In this document: positions 32,348 to 45,528 of the stretch, piece after piece | Numbering within the stretch: position 1 is the first letter of the stretch | Layout: every line of letters begins with the position of its first letter | Assembly: GCA_963989245.1 (NCBI GenBank) | Contig: OZ022342.1 | Location: 20,396,239 to 20,460,238 of the forward strand | DNA from: Nansenia antarctica | Taxonomy: Eukaryota > Chordata > Actinopteri > Argentiniformes > Microstomatidae | DNA length: 64,000 nucleotides | Direction of reading: 5' to 3' | Position numbers and translations under genes: made by a program | The notes under the pieces: generated by a model | Told to the model about the DNA's origin: nothing | What the model saw: the letters and a program-made list of their open reading frames with translations, nothing else | Databases searched by the model: none

Positions 32348-33666
32348 TGCAAGGCAAGGCAAGGCAAGGCAAGTTTATTTGTATAGCACATTTCATACAA
32401 CAGGGGCAATTCAAAGTGCTTTACATGCATTATTTAAAAATACAGCAAGAGGGGCATAGGAAAATAAAAATTACAATGAATAAAAGCAAATATAAGAAGT
32501 AAATAGATAAAACATTTAAAAAGACAATAGTTAATGGAAAAAATACATTGATAGAAGTGTTTGTGTTTAATCATAACTGGTGCAAAACATGAAGGTTTTT
32601 AGCTTAGATTTAAATATTTTAAGGGTTTGGGCCTGTTTGATTTCTTCAGGGAGTTTGTTCCAGGAGCATGCAGCAGCGTGACTGAAAGCTGCTGCACCGT
32701 GTTTTGTTTTTACTCTTGGAATTATTAGCTGATTTGTCTCAGCTGACCTTAGGGACCTTGCGGGAATATAGGTACCGGTATATATGTATTTTGGAATATA
32801 GGTATATATGTATTTTGGTCCAAGACCATTTTGTGATTTGTATGTAATTAGGAGGATTTTGAATTCAATTCTCTGAGAGACTGGTAGCCAGTGCAGGGAT
32901 CTCAGGATTGGTGTAATGTGTTCAAATTTCGTTGTTTTTGTTAGGACCCTAGCAGTGGCGTTTTGGATGAGCTGCAATTTACGAACAGCTCCTTTAGATA
33001 GGCCTGTTAGTAGACCATTACAATAATCAAGTCTACTCGCATACTAAATGCATGGATGAGGTTTTTCAAGGTCTTGCTTGGACATGAAACCTCTCATTCT
33101 TGTTATGTTTTTCAGGTGATAGTAGGCTGATTTAGTTATCGAGTTTATGTGGCTGTTGAAGTTTAGATCGGAGTCTAGAATTACACCAAGATTTCTGACC
33201 TGTTTTTTAGTGTGAAGAGAGAGAGAATCAAGTTTTGCACTGACTTTCGATCTTTTGTCAGGTGCACCGAATACAATTATCTCTGTTTTGTCCTTGTTTA
33301 GTTGGAGGAAGTTTTGTGTCATCCAGGCGTTTATTTGCTCAATGCAATTACAGAGATTGTCAATGGGACTATAGTCGTTCGGTGAGAGGGCTATGTAGAT
33401 TTGAGTGTCATCCGCATAGTTGTGGTAGGCAATTTTGTTCTTTTTTATGATGTGTCCCAATGGAAGCATGTAGAGATTGAATAGAAGGGGGCCAAGGATT
33501 GACCCTTGGGGAACCCCACATGTCATTTTAATTTGGTCAGATACAAAGTTGCCAATGGAGACATAGTAGCTTCTGTCCTGTAGGTAGGATCTGAACCAGT
33601 TTAGGGCAGTGCCCGAAAGTCCTCCCCAGGTTTTTAGTCTATCTATTAGAATGTCATGGTCTACAG
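32348..33666 (-). mobile_element. Older dead L2 copy, right arm, uninterrupted
   Basis: On the minus strand the sequence runs from DHDILIDRLKTWGGLSG through YADDTQIY to the 3' tail of (CTTGC)n at about 32348-32374, which abuts spag9 coding sequence. A frameshift near 33060 (GATGAGGTTTTTC) and a small insertion near 32772-32800 disable it. It is 5' truncated at 33666, where the MITE 33667-34184 begins. It shows continuous sequence (LYMLPLGHIIKKN) where the left copy is split. Confidence 0.9.
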
Positions 33667-34184
33667 CAGGGGTCCCCAAACTTTTTTCTGTGAGGGCCAC
33701 ATAATTTTTCCTTTCTGTGATGGGGGGCCTGGGTTGGTCTCTAACATAAAATAATATGGAACGGAGTGGAATGGAGGCGGTTGTGCAAAGCAATTGCGCG
33801 TAGGAGAGCACTGGTGGATGCAAACAAAGTCTAAACAGTTGAATTTGGATGGAATTTATACCTATAGTGATATGTCAATGAAATATAATCAGTTTTACAG
33901 TCTGATACTTGAGGGAGGACCCTCATCATACACGGGGGGACCCATGAAGCAGGGCTGTCTGGGGGTCCTTAAACGAGCATCAAACACTTAATTTCTTGCA
34001 TTCTGGTGAATTTAGATGCAATTTGTGCTCTTTCTGCATCCATTTATGGTGGAAATTTATTTCCAATTATTTGCGAAACAGCGCCCCCGCCACCACGTCG
34101 GTGCAATGCCGCAATTGCAGTTAGAAATTACACGTTGTTCAAAGGGCCGGTCCAAGTGTGGGGGTGGGCCGTGTTCGACCCCTG
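33667..34184. mobile_element. hAT-type MITE, right arm
   Basis: Mirror of 21248-21770: starts CAGGGGTCCCCAAACTTT and ends CGTGTTCGACCCCTG. It lacks the short ACCGGTAC present in the left copy. Confidence 0.6.
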
Positions 34185-34227
34185 CTGTAGAGGATAAAAG
34201 GGGCCGAGGGGGGGCTACACTAGGGGG

Positions 34228-37200
34228 CAGGGGCGCCGCTAGAGATTCTGGGCCCCATGACAGAATATCATTTTGGGCCCCCCCCACCTAAACCACCCAT
34301 CAACCTAAACCCAGTTGAAGTTGATGAACTATTGATGCACTGCAAGAAATCCAATGATGGACATCTTTTGTAAATGTAATTTAAAATTACAGTTAATACA
34401 GGAATCAACAATTCAGCAAAGAAATCTCAACATTCTTTAACTTATTAAATTAAGACTTGAACAACACAAGGACTAAAGTATAATTAAATGAAGATTTGAA
34501 CCCAATTATAAAAGTATAAATCACACAAAAAGTAAAAAATATAATTTTAATGGGGTGGTATTGTGTCTAAGTAAATGTAGATCTTGTAAAGATCAGTTCG
34601 CCATAATACTGTCAGGATTAGATCAATGAAGAATTACAGCAGAGAGATATTTACTGACTCAGCATTGCTTGTTTCACACAAAGACAAACGTGTCTTATAC
34701 AAGAGGGAGCAACACAGACATGGTGCCAGCGAAATTGAATAGTGAAATGGGAGAAATGTCATTTTTACACTGCGGCAGTACTGTGGAATAGTATACCTGG
34801 AGAGCTAAAAACTATATCTAGAGTAATGCACAACGATTCAAGATAGGAGTAAAGAGATCAAATCAAAGCTAAACGCTGGGCCTTCTTAGTAGCAAAATCT
34901 TTAATAAGATCCTTGAAATCTAGTGATAAAGCCAACTTGCTGTGCTGCTGTCATTGTCCTTTGTTACTTCTTGCCCTTCTTCTTCTGCCTCTTTACCTCT
35001 GCTCTCCTCTCTGGCTGCCTGGCTTGAAGAGGGCCCTGGCATGGAGTATCCATAGGTACATCATTCATAATATGTCCTATAATAGTATTAACATAGTAAT
35101 ACATACATTACACCAGATTAGCTAACTTAAATGTTATCTAGCTAGCTAACAATATTATTAAGATGCCAGTGGTCAATGTTATTGCAATTACTGGAAGAAC
35201 TATTAACTAAATATGAATATTAGCTAAAGTTGTATTCAATGCTTGCATGGTAATGCAGCATACATTAAAATATTCAAAATCTTAATGTTAACCCCAAACT
35301 CCTACTGCTCACCTCCTTCTCCTTCAACTGGGAGGTGGGTTGAGGGAAGGAGTCCTGATCCTGAAGCTGCATCTGTGCATGACGTCATTAGCATGTAACA
35401 TTATACTAGTTAGCTAGCTAGCTATAGCAAGAGTGCATAGCTGCTGGATACAAATTCACTGAGCTCTAATAACCAAAATGTTGGACCAAAATGGCCCTCA
35501 TCTCATACATTTAACTGAAATTATACTGACAGTGCACGGTAAGTTAACTTTACTTGAAGTTAATGTTAATTAGCTATAGCGAGCTAACTAGATCATCCAC
35601 GCAGTGATTAGATCACTAAACCCCTGTTGTCTAGATAGCCTACATGTTATGGGCCCCAAAAGAAGGTCTGTGAATGAATATCTTTCTTCTTTTTTTTTTT
35701 TTTACTTTGTGACTAGCTGTCGCCCTTTTCTGTCACTCTCCTCGTTCTTTACTTTTACTTTTCTCTTTTGAGACCCTGACCTGACTTTGGCTTCGCCTGT
35801 GACGTCATCGTCTCTCTCGCGGTAACGTTCCTCTAGTCTAGCATAGAGGGGTAAATAATAAGGCTCAATTTTGCTCAAACTCCAGTTTGTTTCTTTTGTG
35901 ACTTTTTTTAATACATAGAATTATAATTTGAAGTCGGCTACATTAATTTATGGATAGGCTACCTATTCTATCTTGTATTTTGTTAACTGTTGCTGTGCAA
36001 CACATTGTCTCTTAATTTAGTTATCTGAAAATAGCATCTATAGAGTCCATAATCAGCCTATTTACTGTGTCTTTGATGAGCGATGATCTGGTGGCGTCTT
36101 AATAAACTGGTTCAAGATCAGTTCGGTTGGTTGTTTGATTTGTGGTGGTTAGATTCATGCCTGAGGCAAGCCACCACTTACTCATCTCTCACACCTGCCA
36201 CTGACTACGCAATTGACCCATTAAGTAGCACAGTCAAGTAGTTCCGAAACAGTTTACTGAAAAAAAAGAAAAAAAATCAAATCATGAAGTTAAGCTAAAA
36301 GACACAGTAAATGATAGGCTCCTTATGGACTCCATAGCTGCTATTTTCAGATAAATATTCAGAGTCAATGTGTTGCACAGCAGTTAATAAAAATACAAGA
36401 TATACCGGTAATATAGGTATCCATAAATTAAGGTGCATGTATATGGGCAAAACTTAAATGTTGTTGTAAACTGTTGAACTCTCTCACATTTTCAATGATA
36501 ACAGAGTTTAATTGCGTGTTTTTTTCAGAAGGGCAAATTGCACGGGTCCTGTTTCCTCTCACGTGACTCCTTCCCGCCCTCCGGTCCTAGACACTCCAGG
36601 TCATAGACGTCAAGTCTTTCTTTTCTCTCCGACCATCAACCTGTTCGCTGCTCACCGCCCAGACCGCCCAGACACCAGATTGCATCTGAGACATCTGCTC
36701 ACCTTACCGCGGAAAGCCTTCCACAATGTATGGAAGACATTTTCATATCTTATCAATGGACATATTAATGTGTTAATATCTCACGTGCTGCAATTATGTT
36801 ATTGAATTAATCTTGCTTTAAACGGTGTGTGCACTGTCATTGAACTAGCTGTGTTAGCGTTAGCATTTCGTTAGCTTAGTTGCTATTCATTAGAGCTTTC
36901 GTCATTGACGGCTGGTATACGGTCATTAAATATAGGTCATATATTACATATAGGTCATTAAACATAACTAGTTATGTATGTTATAGGTAAAACGGTTCGT
37001 CAAGTGGACTTATTCGGTAGTTGGACAATTCGGACTCTTTCCAATTAGATGCTAGCTTAGCTAAGGGTCAATCGTCCGCATTCGGAAAACGCGCTATAAT
37101 TGATTGTAAGCTACCAAGCTATCAAATCTAGCTAGTTATGTATAAAATATATTCCAAATGCTGCACTATGACAATAATGTAGCCGTGAAACCAATCTACA

Positions 37201-37357
37201 TTCTACAGCTATTCAACCCCCCTTGAACCCTGACCCCCAGGTGGGCTGTCCTGACATGGCCATTATCAGTACACGCGGTGGACACGTTTTGCGTAGGGGG
37301 GGAGGGGGGTTACAGTGATGAACTGTTAATCAGTATTTAAGCCTGTATGGTTATGTA

Positions 37358-37389
<32 letters not shown>

Positions 37390-37778
37390 GGGTTCGACAA
37401 TATCGATTTACTGTATATGCCGGTATGTTTTTCTGGCAGTTGCGCGTTGTAAAAACTCAAGCGTCAAACTCTGCTGTGTAGTATTCGACAGACGTAGATG
37501 ACTCATGAAGATGTTATAGCTAGCTATCTACAATTTATCATCAAAATAATGAACAGCAAGCTAGATCCAAAACTAGTGCCGGTGGAGAAGGGCAAGTGTG
37601 ACATTGGACAGACTACCAAAACAGAAAAGTATCTGGTTTTTCAAATGGCGTCTTTGGCAGTCAATGAGTTAACGTCCTTATGTAATATAATGTATTTTAA
37701 AAAAAGATTATCATGGGCCCCTGTCAGTGCTGGGCGCTTAGAATCGTCCTAACTTACCCCCCCCTAGCGGCGCCCTTG
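34228..37778 (-). mobile_element. Degenerate hAT element, right arm, without piggyBac
   Basis: Ends CAGGGGCGCCGCTAG and CTAGCGGCGCCCTTG, with target duplication CTAGGGGG on both sides (34220-34227, 37779-37786). At 3,551 bp it shows the uninterrupted form. The empty piggyBac site TTAA lies near 35911 between TTTTTT and TACATAG. No intact transposase is visible. Confidence 0.88.
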
Positions 37779-37908
37779 CTAGGGGGGGCTACACTAGGGT
37801 GGCCAATGGTCGGATCCCATTGATGTGTTTCAGGAGGCTGTGCAGCTGAAACCCAAGCTCAGTAACATGTCGGACTTTGTGAACTAAGAATTATTGGATG
37901 CTACTGAA

Positions 37909-39300
37909 TAGGGATGCACGATATGCATTTTTTCCAACCGATACCGATACCGATATTTACCCGCTTCTCGTGGCCGATAACCGATACCGATACCGATATT
38001 ATTATTATTATTTTATTTTTTCTTTCCTAGCACCAGGGGAGCCCCCCTCCCAAATGTCATTGTTTGGTACCTGTACTATATCAATGACAATAAAGACCAT
38101 TCAGATATAATTTCACAGTTGATAACCTGTAGTTCATGCACACCTGAAGGTAAGAAAGGCTATGTAGTGAGCAAAGATTGATGATTTAATATTCCATAGT
38201 GATCTCACCAAATCTAACTTACATCACTATTGTTAACACAACAAAGAGAACACTTCTGAGTCTTCAAATGTTCATTTATTATTTCCTCTAACAAACAGAA
38301 TCTGTTATAGACAGTGCACAATGCTTTTTTTAGCCAAAGTTCATAAAGATCTTATGTTAACCGTAGCTTTAGACAGTATACTGTATGTTTACATGTATAT
38401 GTTAACCATAGCTTTAGACAGTATACTGTATGTTTACATGTACATGTTAACCATAGCTTTAGACAGTATACTGTATGTTTACATGTCATGTACATGTTAA
38501 CCATAGCTTTAGACAGTATACTGTATGTTTACATGTATATGTTAACCATAGCTTTAGACAGTATACTGTATGTTTACATGTCATGTACATGTTAACCATA
38601 GCTTTAGACAGTATACTGTATGTTTACATGTACATGTTAACCATAGCTTTAGACAGTATACTGTATGTTTACATGTCATGTACATGTTAACCATAGCTTT
38701 AGACAGTATACTGTATGTTTACATGTCATGTACATGTTAACCATAGCTTTAGACAGTATACTGCATGTTTACATGTATATGTTAACCATAGCTTTAGACA
38801 GTATACAGTATGTTTACATGTATATTCATTACATGTAAGTTCATGAAATCCACAATGGCTTTTTTTTCGCGGCTAGGCTAACGTGTTCTGCTACAACGAG
38901 TGCTTGATATTCCTTCCATACAGCGTGCTTGCAATGGTGATTCTTCAGGTGACTTATTAGATTCGTTGTGTTGTAACTCGTAGACCTTTGCCCTCCTCTC
39001 CGAACTTTTGTTGAACATGTATTGCAAATTGCAAACGCAATATCTGCCTTAGAAATTGTGAAGAATGTCCACACCGGGGAAGGCATGTTTCGCTCGCGTC
39101 TCGTCAAAACAAACTGCGTGCCTGAGCGCGGAAACCGGAAGCAGAGCGCGGAAACCGGAAACCGGAAGCAGAAATATTTCCGGCTTCATATTATCGGTTA
39201 AATATCGGCTAAATTTTATAATAAATACCGATACCGATAAACATTAATTCCTCAATATCGGGCCGATAAATATCGGTGCCGATAATATCGTGCATCCCTA
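37909..39300 (-). mobile_element. hAT element with BED finger, right arm
   Basis: Inverted ends TAGGGATGCACGATAT and their complement, flanked by CTACTGAA on both sides (37901-37908, 39301-39308). Contains the BED-finger fragment (38841-39074, minus strand) and an uninterrupted minisatellite at about 38352-38830. It lacks the 1.56-kb insertion of the left arm. Confidence 0.92.
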
Positions 39301-40064
39301 CTACTGAATAAACCAAACAGAATAGGAAACAGAATGGAAATGCATATATATATTTTTAAAAATTGGATAGACATAGCTCTCAACTCGGCCAGGGGAAGCG
39401 GATGCTACTAGGGGCACCTAAAGTTCGGTCCGGGCCTGTTGAGAGGGTGTCCCACATTGTCCCACACAAACATACTCCTTGTCCCACATTTGGTTTGTTG
39501 GGACCTGGTCACCCTAGTGGTGTCCAGCAAAGGATTGCTGCTATCACAGTAGAAGGCACAGGTGAGCTGTTGTACCAGTATGGGAACAATGAAGCAAACC
39601 CATGACATAGCATCCTGTAAATGTAGAGAAGACTGTAGAGAACAGTGAGTCCGCTATTACAGACTAAAATACCAAGGTTGTAATTACATGATTTTAATAT
39701 ACTGTAATCGGTTGTGAACTAAAGTGGGCCGGTCTGAGGCATGAAACTCCAGAGCTGAAAATGAGTCCCACTCCGACCCTGTAAGAGTGTATCCTCTTTA
39801 TATTTAGGGATCTATTTAGGGATCTTGAAAAACCCATTCTCAGCCAGGTAGAGAAAGTGTATGTATGCAACCACTAGGTGTCACTCGGGTGCAGGCAATT
39901 CAATTGTCAGTGTGTCTAAAGAGGATTATCGAAGATGTGACAGCAGACGTGTCGTTTGGACCAATCACGATGCAGAACGCAGTCTCTCCGGCAACCTTTC
40001 AGTTGTCTCCTGGTCACGCGCACAGCAGGATGCAAGCATAAATGTTTTGATTTAATTTGGCTCA

Positions 40065-40926
40065 AGATTAACTCCATATAAGGATGCAAGCTGCCGTTAA
40101 ATTCAACAACAGAAGGTGAGCTTCCCCGCAACTCGACGGTTGGACCTCGCGTTTAGTGTGAATAAAGTGAGTAAAAGTAAAAAGAGTATATATATATGTA
40201 TATATTTATAGAGTAAAAGGAGCAAACTAATAATATATATATATAATATAAACTAATAAGCCATGAATTCATACTTTGTTTGATGCCCGTCGAAGGGGAG
40301 AACCACCCGGTGTAGTCGGTGAAAGAAGGATTTTATTACACTGTCTTGACGGGGTCGTGTTTATTTCGATACAGGGCAAAGTGAATACTTCTCTGCCCAG
40401 AGCTGAACAGACGAGGATGCTCTCCGTCTAGCGTCCTGTTACCGTAGCCTGTAGGGCTCAGAGCAGAGACAGAGAGCTCATTATTACATTGCTAGCTAAC
40501 TTCAACACAATGACTTCATGAATTTCATAATGTGCTTTTGTTTTCTGCATGCAACTGTTTGGCCTGTTACAGTGATAGGCTAGCTGTCATCATTCTGGCG
40601 ATGGCCACCCACTGTGACCACGTATACATTTCAAAACAACTCTATTATTAGCTAGCTAGAGACATGTTTATCTTACTAAAGGCCCTTGCACACCAATGCG
40701 TTTTTTTCGGATGACGGATTTAAAAATATGCATGCGAAAACGCACGCATTGGTGTGTGCAAAGACCATAACACGTTAGCTGCTTGCATCATTCTGAATTA
40801 TCCTACATTCTGGAAAGTTCTGCTGCTTGCCTTTTTTTCTTCCGTAAACCCTCAATGTTTCAATAACATCTAATCTCTGTCTGTTGTGTTCATGCATTAT
40901 CCTCAGATCGCTAACCTACAGATGAG
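40065..40926 (+). promoter_or_regulatory. Probable promoter and 5' UTR intron of right kbtbd4
   Basis: A TATA-like CATATAAGG lies near 40074. About 40 bp downstream CAACAGAAG is followed by GTGAGC, a candidate donor for a non-coding first exon. Candidate acceptors CCTCAG (about 40905) and CTACAG (about 40921) precede the start codon. TATATA runs at about 40188-40240 and the hairpin MITE at 40678-40767 lie within the putative intron. The assignment is by motif order only. Confidence 0.4.
40678..40767. mobile_element. Tiny hairpin MITE, right arm
   Basis: Mirror copy of 9364-9453 in the 5' region of the right kbtbd4 gene, with the same inverted CACACCAATGCG ends. Confidence 0.55.
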
Positions 40927-43066
40927 ATGGAGTCCAGTGAGGATGGGCTCAGTGTGGGGGGCTCAGTGGGAGATGAGAACTACTTCATGGGATATACCTT
41001 TACCGATCGCTCCCACTCCAGCCGGGTGGTGAAGAGCATCATGGACCTTTGCCTAGAGGACAGACTGTTTGCTGATGTCAACATCACAGTGGATGGCAAG
41101 GAGTTCAACCTGCATCGCCTGGTGCTCTCAGCCCAGAGCAGCGTCTTCCGCTCTATGTTCACCTCCAATCTGAAGGAGGCACACAACCGCTGCATTGTAC
41201 TCAAGGATGTCAGTGCATCAGTCTTCCAGTTGCTAGTCGACTACATTTATCATGGAACCATCAAACTGAGGGTGGAAGACCTCCAGGACACGTATGAAAT
41301 GTCAGACATGTACCACTTAACTGCCCTGTTTGAGGAATGCTCACGCTTCCTCTCACGCACAGTGGAGGTCAAGAATTGCCTGCAGGTGATTGGCTGGTAG
41401 CGATAGTTTACACATCGTGTCATACAACAAATCATTGCATTTGAATGAATGAGTTTACCATTATGCTCTATGCCTTTTCATGTAATTAACATAATTAACC
41501 TAGATGTGAAATCTGTCAAGTGTGTTACCCTATCTGTCAAGTGTGTTACCCTATCACCTGTCTGCCGTCTTGTTGTGGTATACATTCATCAGCACAGCTT
41601 GTGGTGTTCAGTTATTCAGTTAATCACTCTTTCCTCCCTCTCCAGGTGATGTGGCTGGCAGACAGACACAGTGACCAGGAGCTTTACACTGTTGCTAAGC
41701 ATTGTGCTAAAATCCATCTGGTTCAGCTGCATCAGACTGAAGAATTCCTCAACCTGCCCCTCTGCCTGCTCTTGGACATTTTAAAAGGTTTGTGATTCAT
41801 CCAATAGGCTTCTCCTCCCACCTCAGCTGCATGCATACCAACAGTGTGTTCTATATGTCGACTGCTTGTCTTAATACTTGTGATCCAGCAGAGTCATGCT
41901 GTGATGTGTTCAGAAGTATTTACTTTGCTTGTTGCAGATGGCGTCCCGACCTCTCAGAACCCAACCGTGTCCATTCAGTCCTGGATAAATCACAACAGGG
42001 TGGAGAGAGAGGAATTCGCTAGTGTTCTTCAGGAGAGCCTAAAGGTAAATTCTATATGTTTTTTTAGTAAACACACAGCTGGCCTTCTTCCTTTGTGGTA
42101 CCATAGATTAAAGAGATGTTCAGTAGTATTTCCATTTAGTGATTATTTTCTTTTGTCTCTAAATCCTCTCCCCTGGGCCAATAGGAAATTGGTGAAAATG
42201 TCCACATCTACCTGATAGGGAAGGAAGAGACACACTCACTGGCTGTGTCACTCCACTGCGATGAGGATGATGCCATCAGTGTGAGTGGCCAGAACAGCTT
42301 GTGTCATCAGATCACTGCAGCCTGTAAGCATGGAGGGGACCTGTACGTGGTTGGTGGCCATCACCACCGTCGCATGTGGAAGTGCAACATGCATACCATG
42401 GACTGGGAGCGCTGTGCCCCGCTGCCCAGAGTCCCCTTCCTCACACCCCTTCATCACACCATGGTGTCAGTGTCCAACCAGGATACCATCTACTCCTTAG
42501 GGGGCAAACACTGTTATAAAACAACCCTGCCGGACACACTGTCCAACGCTGTCACATACTACACTGTCAAGGACAACATGTGGACAGTGACCAGCCAACT
42601 GGACACGGCTGTGTCTGGGGCGGCAGGGGTTAACCTGGGAGGGACAATCTACCTGCTGGGAGGGGAGGAACATGACATGGACTTCTTCATCAAACCCTCC
42701 CGCCTCATCCAGTGCTTTGACACAGCCACTCAGAAGTGCCAGATTAAGCCCTACATGCTGCCGTTTGCTGGCTGCATGCACGCTACGGCCCACATGGACC
42801 TGATCTTTGTAGTGGCTGAGGGGGACAACCTAGTGTGCTACAACCCTCTGCTGGAAAGCTTCACGCGCCTGCGCTTCCCTGAGGTGTGGAGCTGTGTGCC
42901 CTCTCTCTGGAAGGTGGCCAGCTGCAATGGCTGCATATACGTCTTCAGGGACGAGTGCAAAAAGGGCGATGCTAACACGCTAAAGTTCAACCCTGCCACC
43001 TCTGTCGTCACTGTCATCAGGGGGATAAAAATTCCCCTCACAAACTGGCAGTTCATATTGGCCTGA
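40927..43066 (+). CDS. kbtbd4: Kelch repeat and BTB domain-containing protein 4, right copy
   Basis: join(40927..41385, 41646..41787, 41938..42044, 42185..43066) gives 529 residues with in-phase GT-AG junctions. BTB (about 35-140), BACK (about 150-250) and Kelch propeller (about 280-529) are all present, so a CUL3 substrate-receptor role is expected. The first three coding exons are almost identical to the left copy. The Kelch exon differs in four short places: loss of two residues near 42230 (KEETHSLAV), VVGGHHHRRMW at residues 291-301, a four-residue expansion after PLPR (VPFLTPLHH), and a five-residue expansion after GGK (HCYKTTLPDT). Relative to human and to the left copy these loops are longer, so this copy looks derived. 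The Kelch double glycine is retained. Confidence 0.93.
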
Positions 43067-43360
43067 ACATTTCACTCATTGTTGCTGATTTCCATATTTT
43101 CCCAAACAGATATAATTTTAGTTATCATTGTCGTGACAGTCATTGACAGTCATCTACATAAGAAAAACAATATTGTGATTAGCACATAGCATAAAGGTGT
43201 TGTAGCTTATTGTGTCTAAAGATTAATGTAAAATCCTGTTTGTGTTCATACACAGGACCAGTGGGGATTTGTTGTAACTTTATAACTTTCCATGACTAAT
43301 TCCTAAAATTGTATTTTCTTGCTGTTCATGTACCGGTACATTAAATGTATCAATTATAGT
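43067..43360. other. 3' flank of right kbtbd4
   Basis: AT-rich sequence directly after the stop codon, mirrored in the left arm and in each tandem unit. It joins the internal L2 fragment near 43361. A small insertion (GTACCGGTA near 43331) is seen only here. No gene. Confidence 0.5.
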
Positions 43361-43792
43361 GTCAAAGGCAGCACTAAGATCTACTAGTATCAAAACGGAG
43401 ATTTTTCCGGAGTCTGTGTTTACGCGAATGTCATTAAGGACCTTAATAAGGGCCGTTTCAGTGCTATGTAGGGGGCGAAAGCCTGATTGAAAGTCATCAA
43501 AGAGATCATTTAGGGTCAAATAATTGCTACGTTGTTCGTGGGCAACCATTTCAATAATTTTTCCTGTACAGGGAAGGTTTGATATGGGTCTGTAGTTGTT
43601 TAGTACAAATGGGTCTAGGCCGTTCTTTTTTAGTAGTGGCTTAATAACTGCAGTTTTCAGGGCTTCAGGGAAGATTCCTGATGAAAGGGAGGTGTTAATT
43701 ATTTGTATTACTTCGCCTGCCATGCAGCTAAATATGTTTTTAAAAAAGCTTGTTGGCAGGACATCAAGGGCACAGGTGAATGCGTTTCTGAG
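43361..43792 (-). mobile_element. Internal L2 reverse-transcriptase fragment, right arm
   Basis: Reverse-complement partner of the left-arm fragments. It lies about 300 bp downstream of the right kbtbd4 stop codon and runs towards it. The fragment ends inside the RT domain at the FDT codons. Confidence 0.85.
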
Positions 43793-44020
43793 ATAGATAG
43801 ATAGATCTTTATTTAGTCAGGACAGTGCACATTAATGAGTGGGGCAGTCCCACTCATATTTTTTCATTTTTATTGACAGATAAAGTGACGTTTTGACAGG
43901 AAGAATGGGTGAGAGAGAGAGGAGGGATGACATGCAGGATATGTCCCCGGCCGGAATCAAACCGGGGACCCTGCGGTTACATGGTCGACGCTTAACCCGC
44001 TACGCCACCTAAGCGCCCCT
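43793..44020 (-). mobile_element. tRNA-derived SINE, right-arm copy
   Basis: Reverse complement of the left-arm SINE. The A box and B box read on the minus strand, and the GATA/ATCT tail is at 43793-43806. It lies between the LINE fragment and the PABP fragment, as in the left arm. Confidence 0.8.
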
Positions 44021-44241
44021 TCCTAATCTCTTTTAGTAAAGAGAAAAACATGTCCACTTTGGTGTATGCTTCTTTGCCTTGCTTTCTCACTTGAACTGCT
44101 TCTCAATTTCTTTTAAGACAGCTTTTAAAAAAAAAAGTTTAATAAAAAGTAATATAGTCATAAATACAGAGTCTATCCCATATAGATACAGTACACCAGT
44201 GTATATGTATGGTCTGGTTACCTTTTACATTGTTTCATTAG

Positions 44242-44613
44242 CTGTGACTGAGGTGAACGGCCGCATCATTGCCACCAAGCCTGTGCATGTGGCCCTGGCC
44301 CTACACAAGGAGAATTGCCAAGCACAGCGCGAGGAACTTATCACGAACCAGTACATGCAGAGGATGGCCAGCTTCCACACCGTGCCCAACCCAGTCATCA
44401 ACCCCTACCAGCCTGGTCCAACATTCTGCATTCCACAGTCACCTGTGGAACCAGACCTGTGCTGCCTTCTACCTCACCCCCTGGGTGAGACCTGAGCACT
44501 TCCAGAACATGGCCAAAACCAGGCGTTCATTGGATCCTAGGCCTCCGACCTTCAATGCCGAGACCATCAACAAAACATTTATCATGAATATGCTTTTGAT
44601 TATGAGTATCTAA
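44242..44613 (+). pseudogene. Poly(A)-binding protein gene fragment, right copy
   Basis: After the acceptor TTTCATTAG the frame reads AVTEVNGRIIATKPVHV, then EELITNQYMQRMAS and PNPVINPYQPGP, then loses homology to the normal linker. It parallels the intact gene at 46362-48496 (AVTEMNGRIVATKPLYV, NNPYQPAPPSGY) but is closer to canonical PABPC1 in the linker. Downstream sequence near 44760-44820 also resembles the 3' UTR of the intact gene near 48955-49010 (CCAAAACA … TGCTTATAGATC). The fragment is therefore the remains of a tandem paralogue. It lacks RRM1-3 and MLLE. Confidence 0.78.
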
Positions 44614-45000
44614 TAAAATAATATTGCAAAATAAAAAAGATATTTAAAAATATCATCCATTAGAAAATGTTGACATTATTGACGCTGCTATGTCTGTAAA
44701 AGGGTAGGTTGGATGTCAATCAACGGTGTATAGCTGTGCATTTTGGAAAATTATTTTGGTTGAAAACCGCTTGTTCTTTAGAGACCAAAACAACATTCTG
44801 CTTATAGATCAAAACACTAACATTGCTTCTTTAGGGTCTTTGATGAAAACAGTGCTTTTGAGTACTGTATATACGTGGAAAATACTTTTTTCCTACGAAT
44901 ATCTATTCACTCCATAGTGTATGTGGTTCAGAGTGCACCAAATAAATCTCCTACTGAAGGTTTCCTGAACCCCTACATAGGTGAAAAACCCAAACTCTGT

Positions 45001-45100
45001 ACAACATAATTTACACTGCTGGCTACAGTCCTTGAGGTAACAATGACTAGAATAGTTCTATACATTCTTATATAGAAATGTTAATAGAACATCAAGGATG
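45001..45100 (+). repeat. Direct repeat of the 5' flank of the PABP gene
   Basis: ACAACATAATTTACACTGCT and the following roughly 90 bp to AATAGAACATCAAGGA recur at about 46078-46165, upstream of the intact PABP gene. With the paralogous fragment at 44242-44613, this supports an old tandem duplication of a PABP locus here. Confidence 0.7.
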
Positions 45101-45528
45101 TGTGCGTGTGTGTGTGCGTATGTGTGAGTGTGTGTGTTTATTTAACCAGTTACAGAGGGAGATAGACTTTTATCACACCTGGCATACTGTCATATGACAT
45201 GTACAGAAAAAAATTAAAACAACTTTAATAAGGGCTAAATTTGTCACAGCAAACAATGTGATAAACGATTAACAATAAAAGAACACAATATCCTGTTACC
45301 GTGTGCGTTTGTGTAACTCCTGTTTGTGTGTGTGTGTGTGTGTGAGTGTTTGTGTAACCTGTGTTGATTGAATAAATAATTCGGGAGATATTCCACATGC
45401 ATTTATTGAACATTTTTCAATATCATATAGCATTGTGTAAATGTGACGGAGTATGGTCTGCATGTTCTATGTGTTTGTGTGTACATAATGCATCTGTGTG
45501 TGTGTGTATGTGTGAGTGTGTGTGTGTG

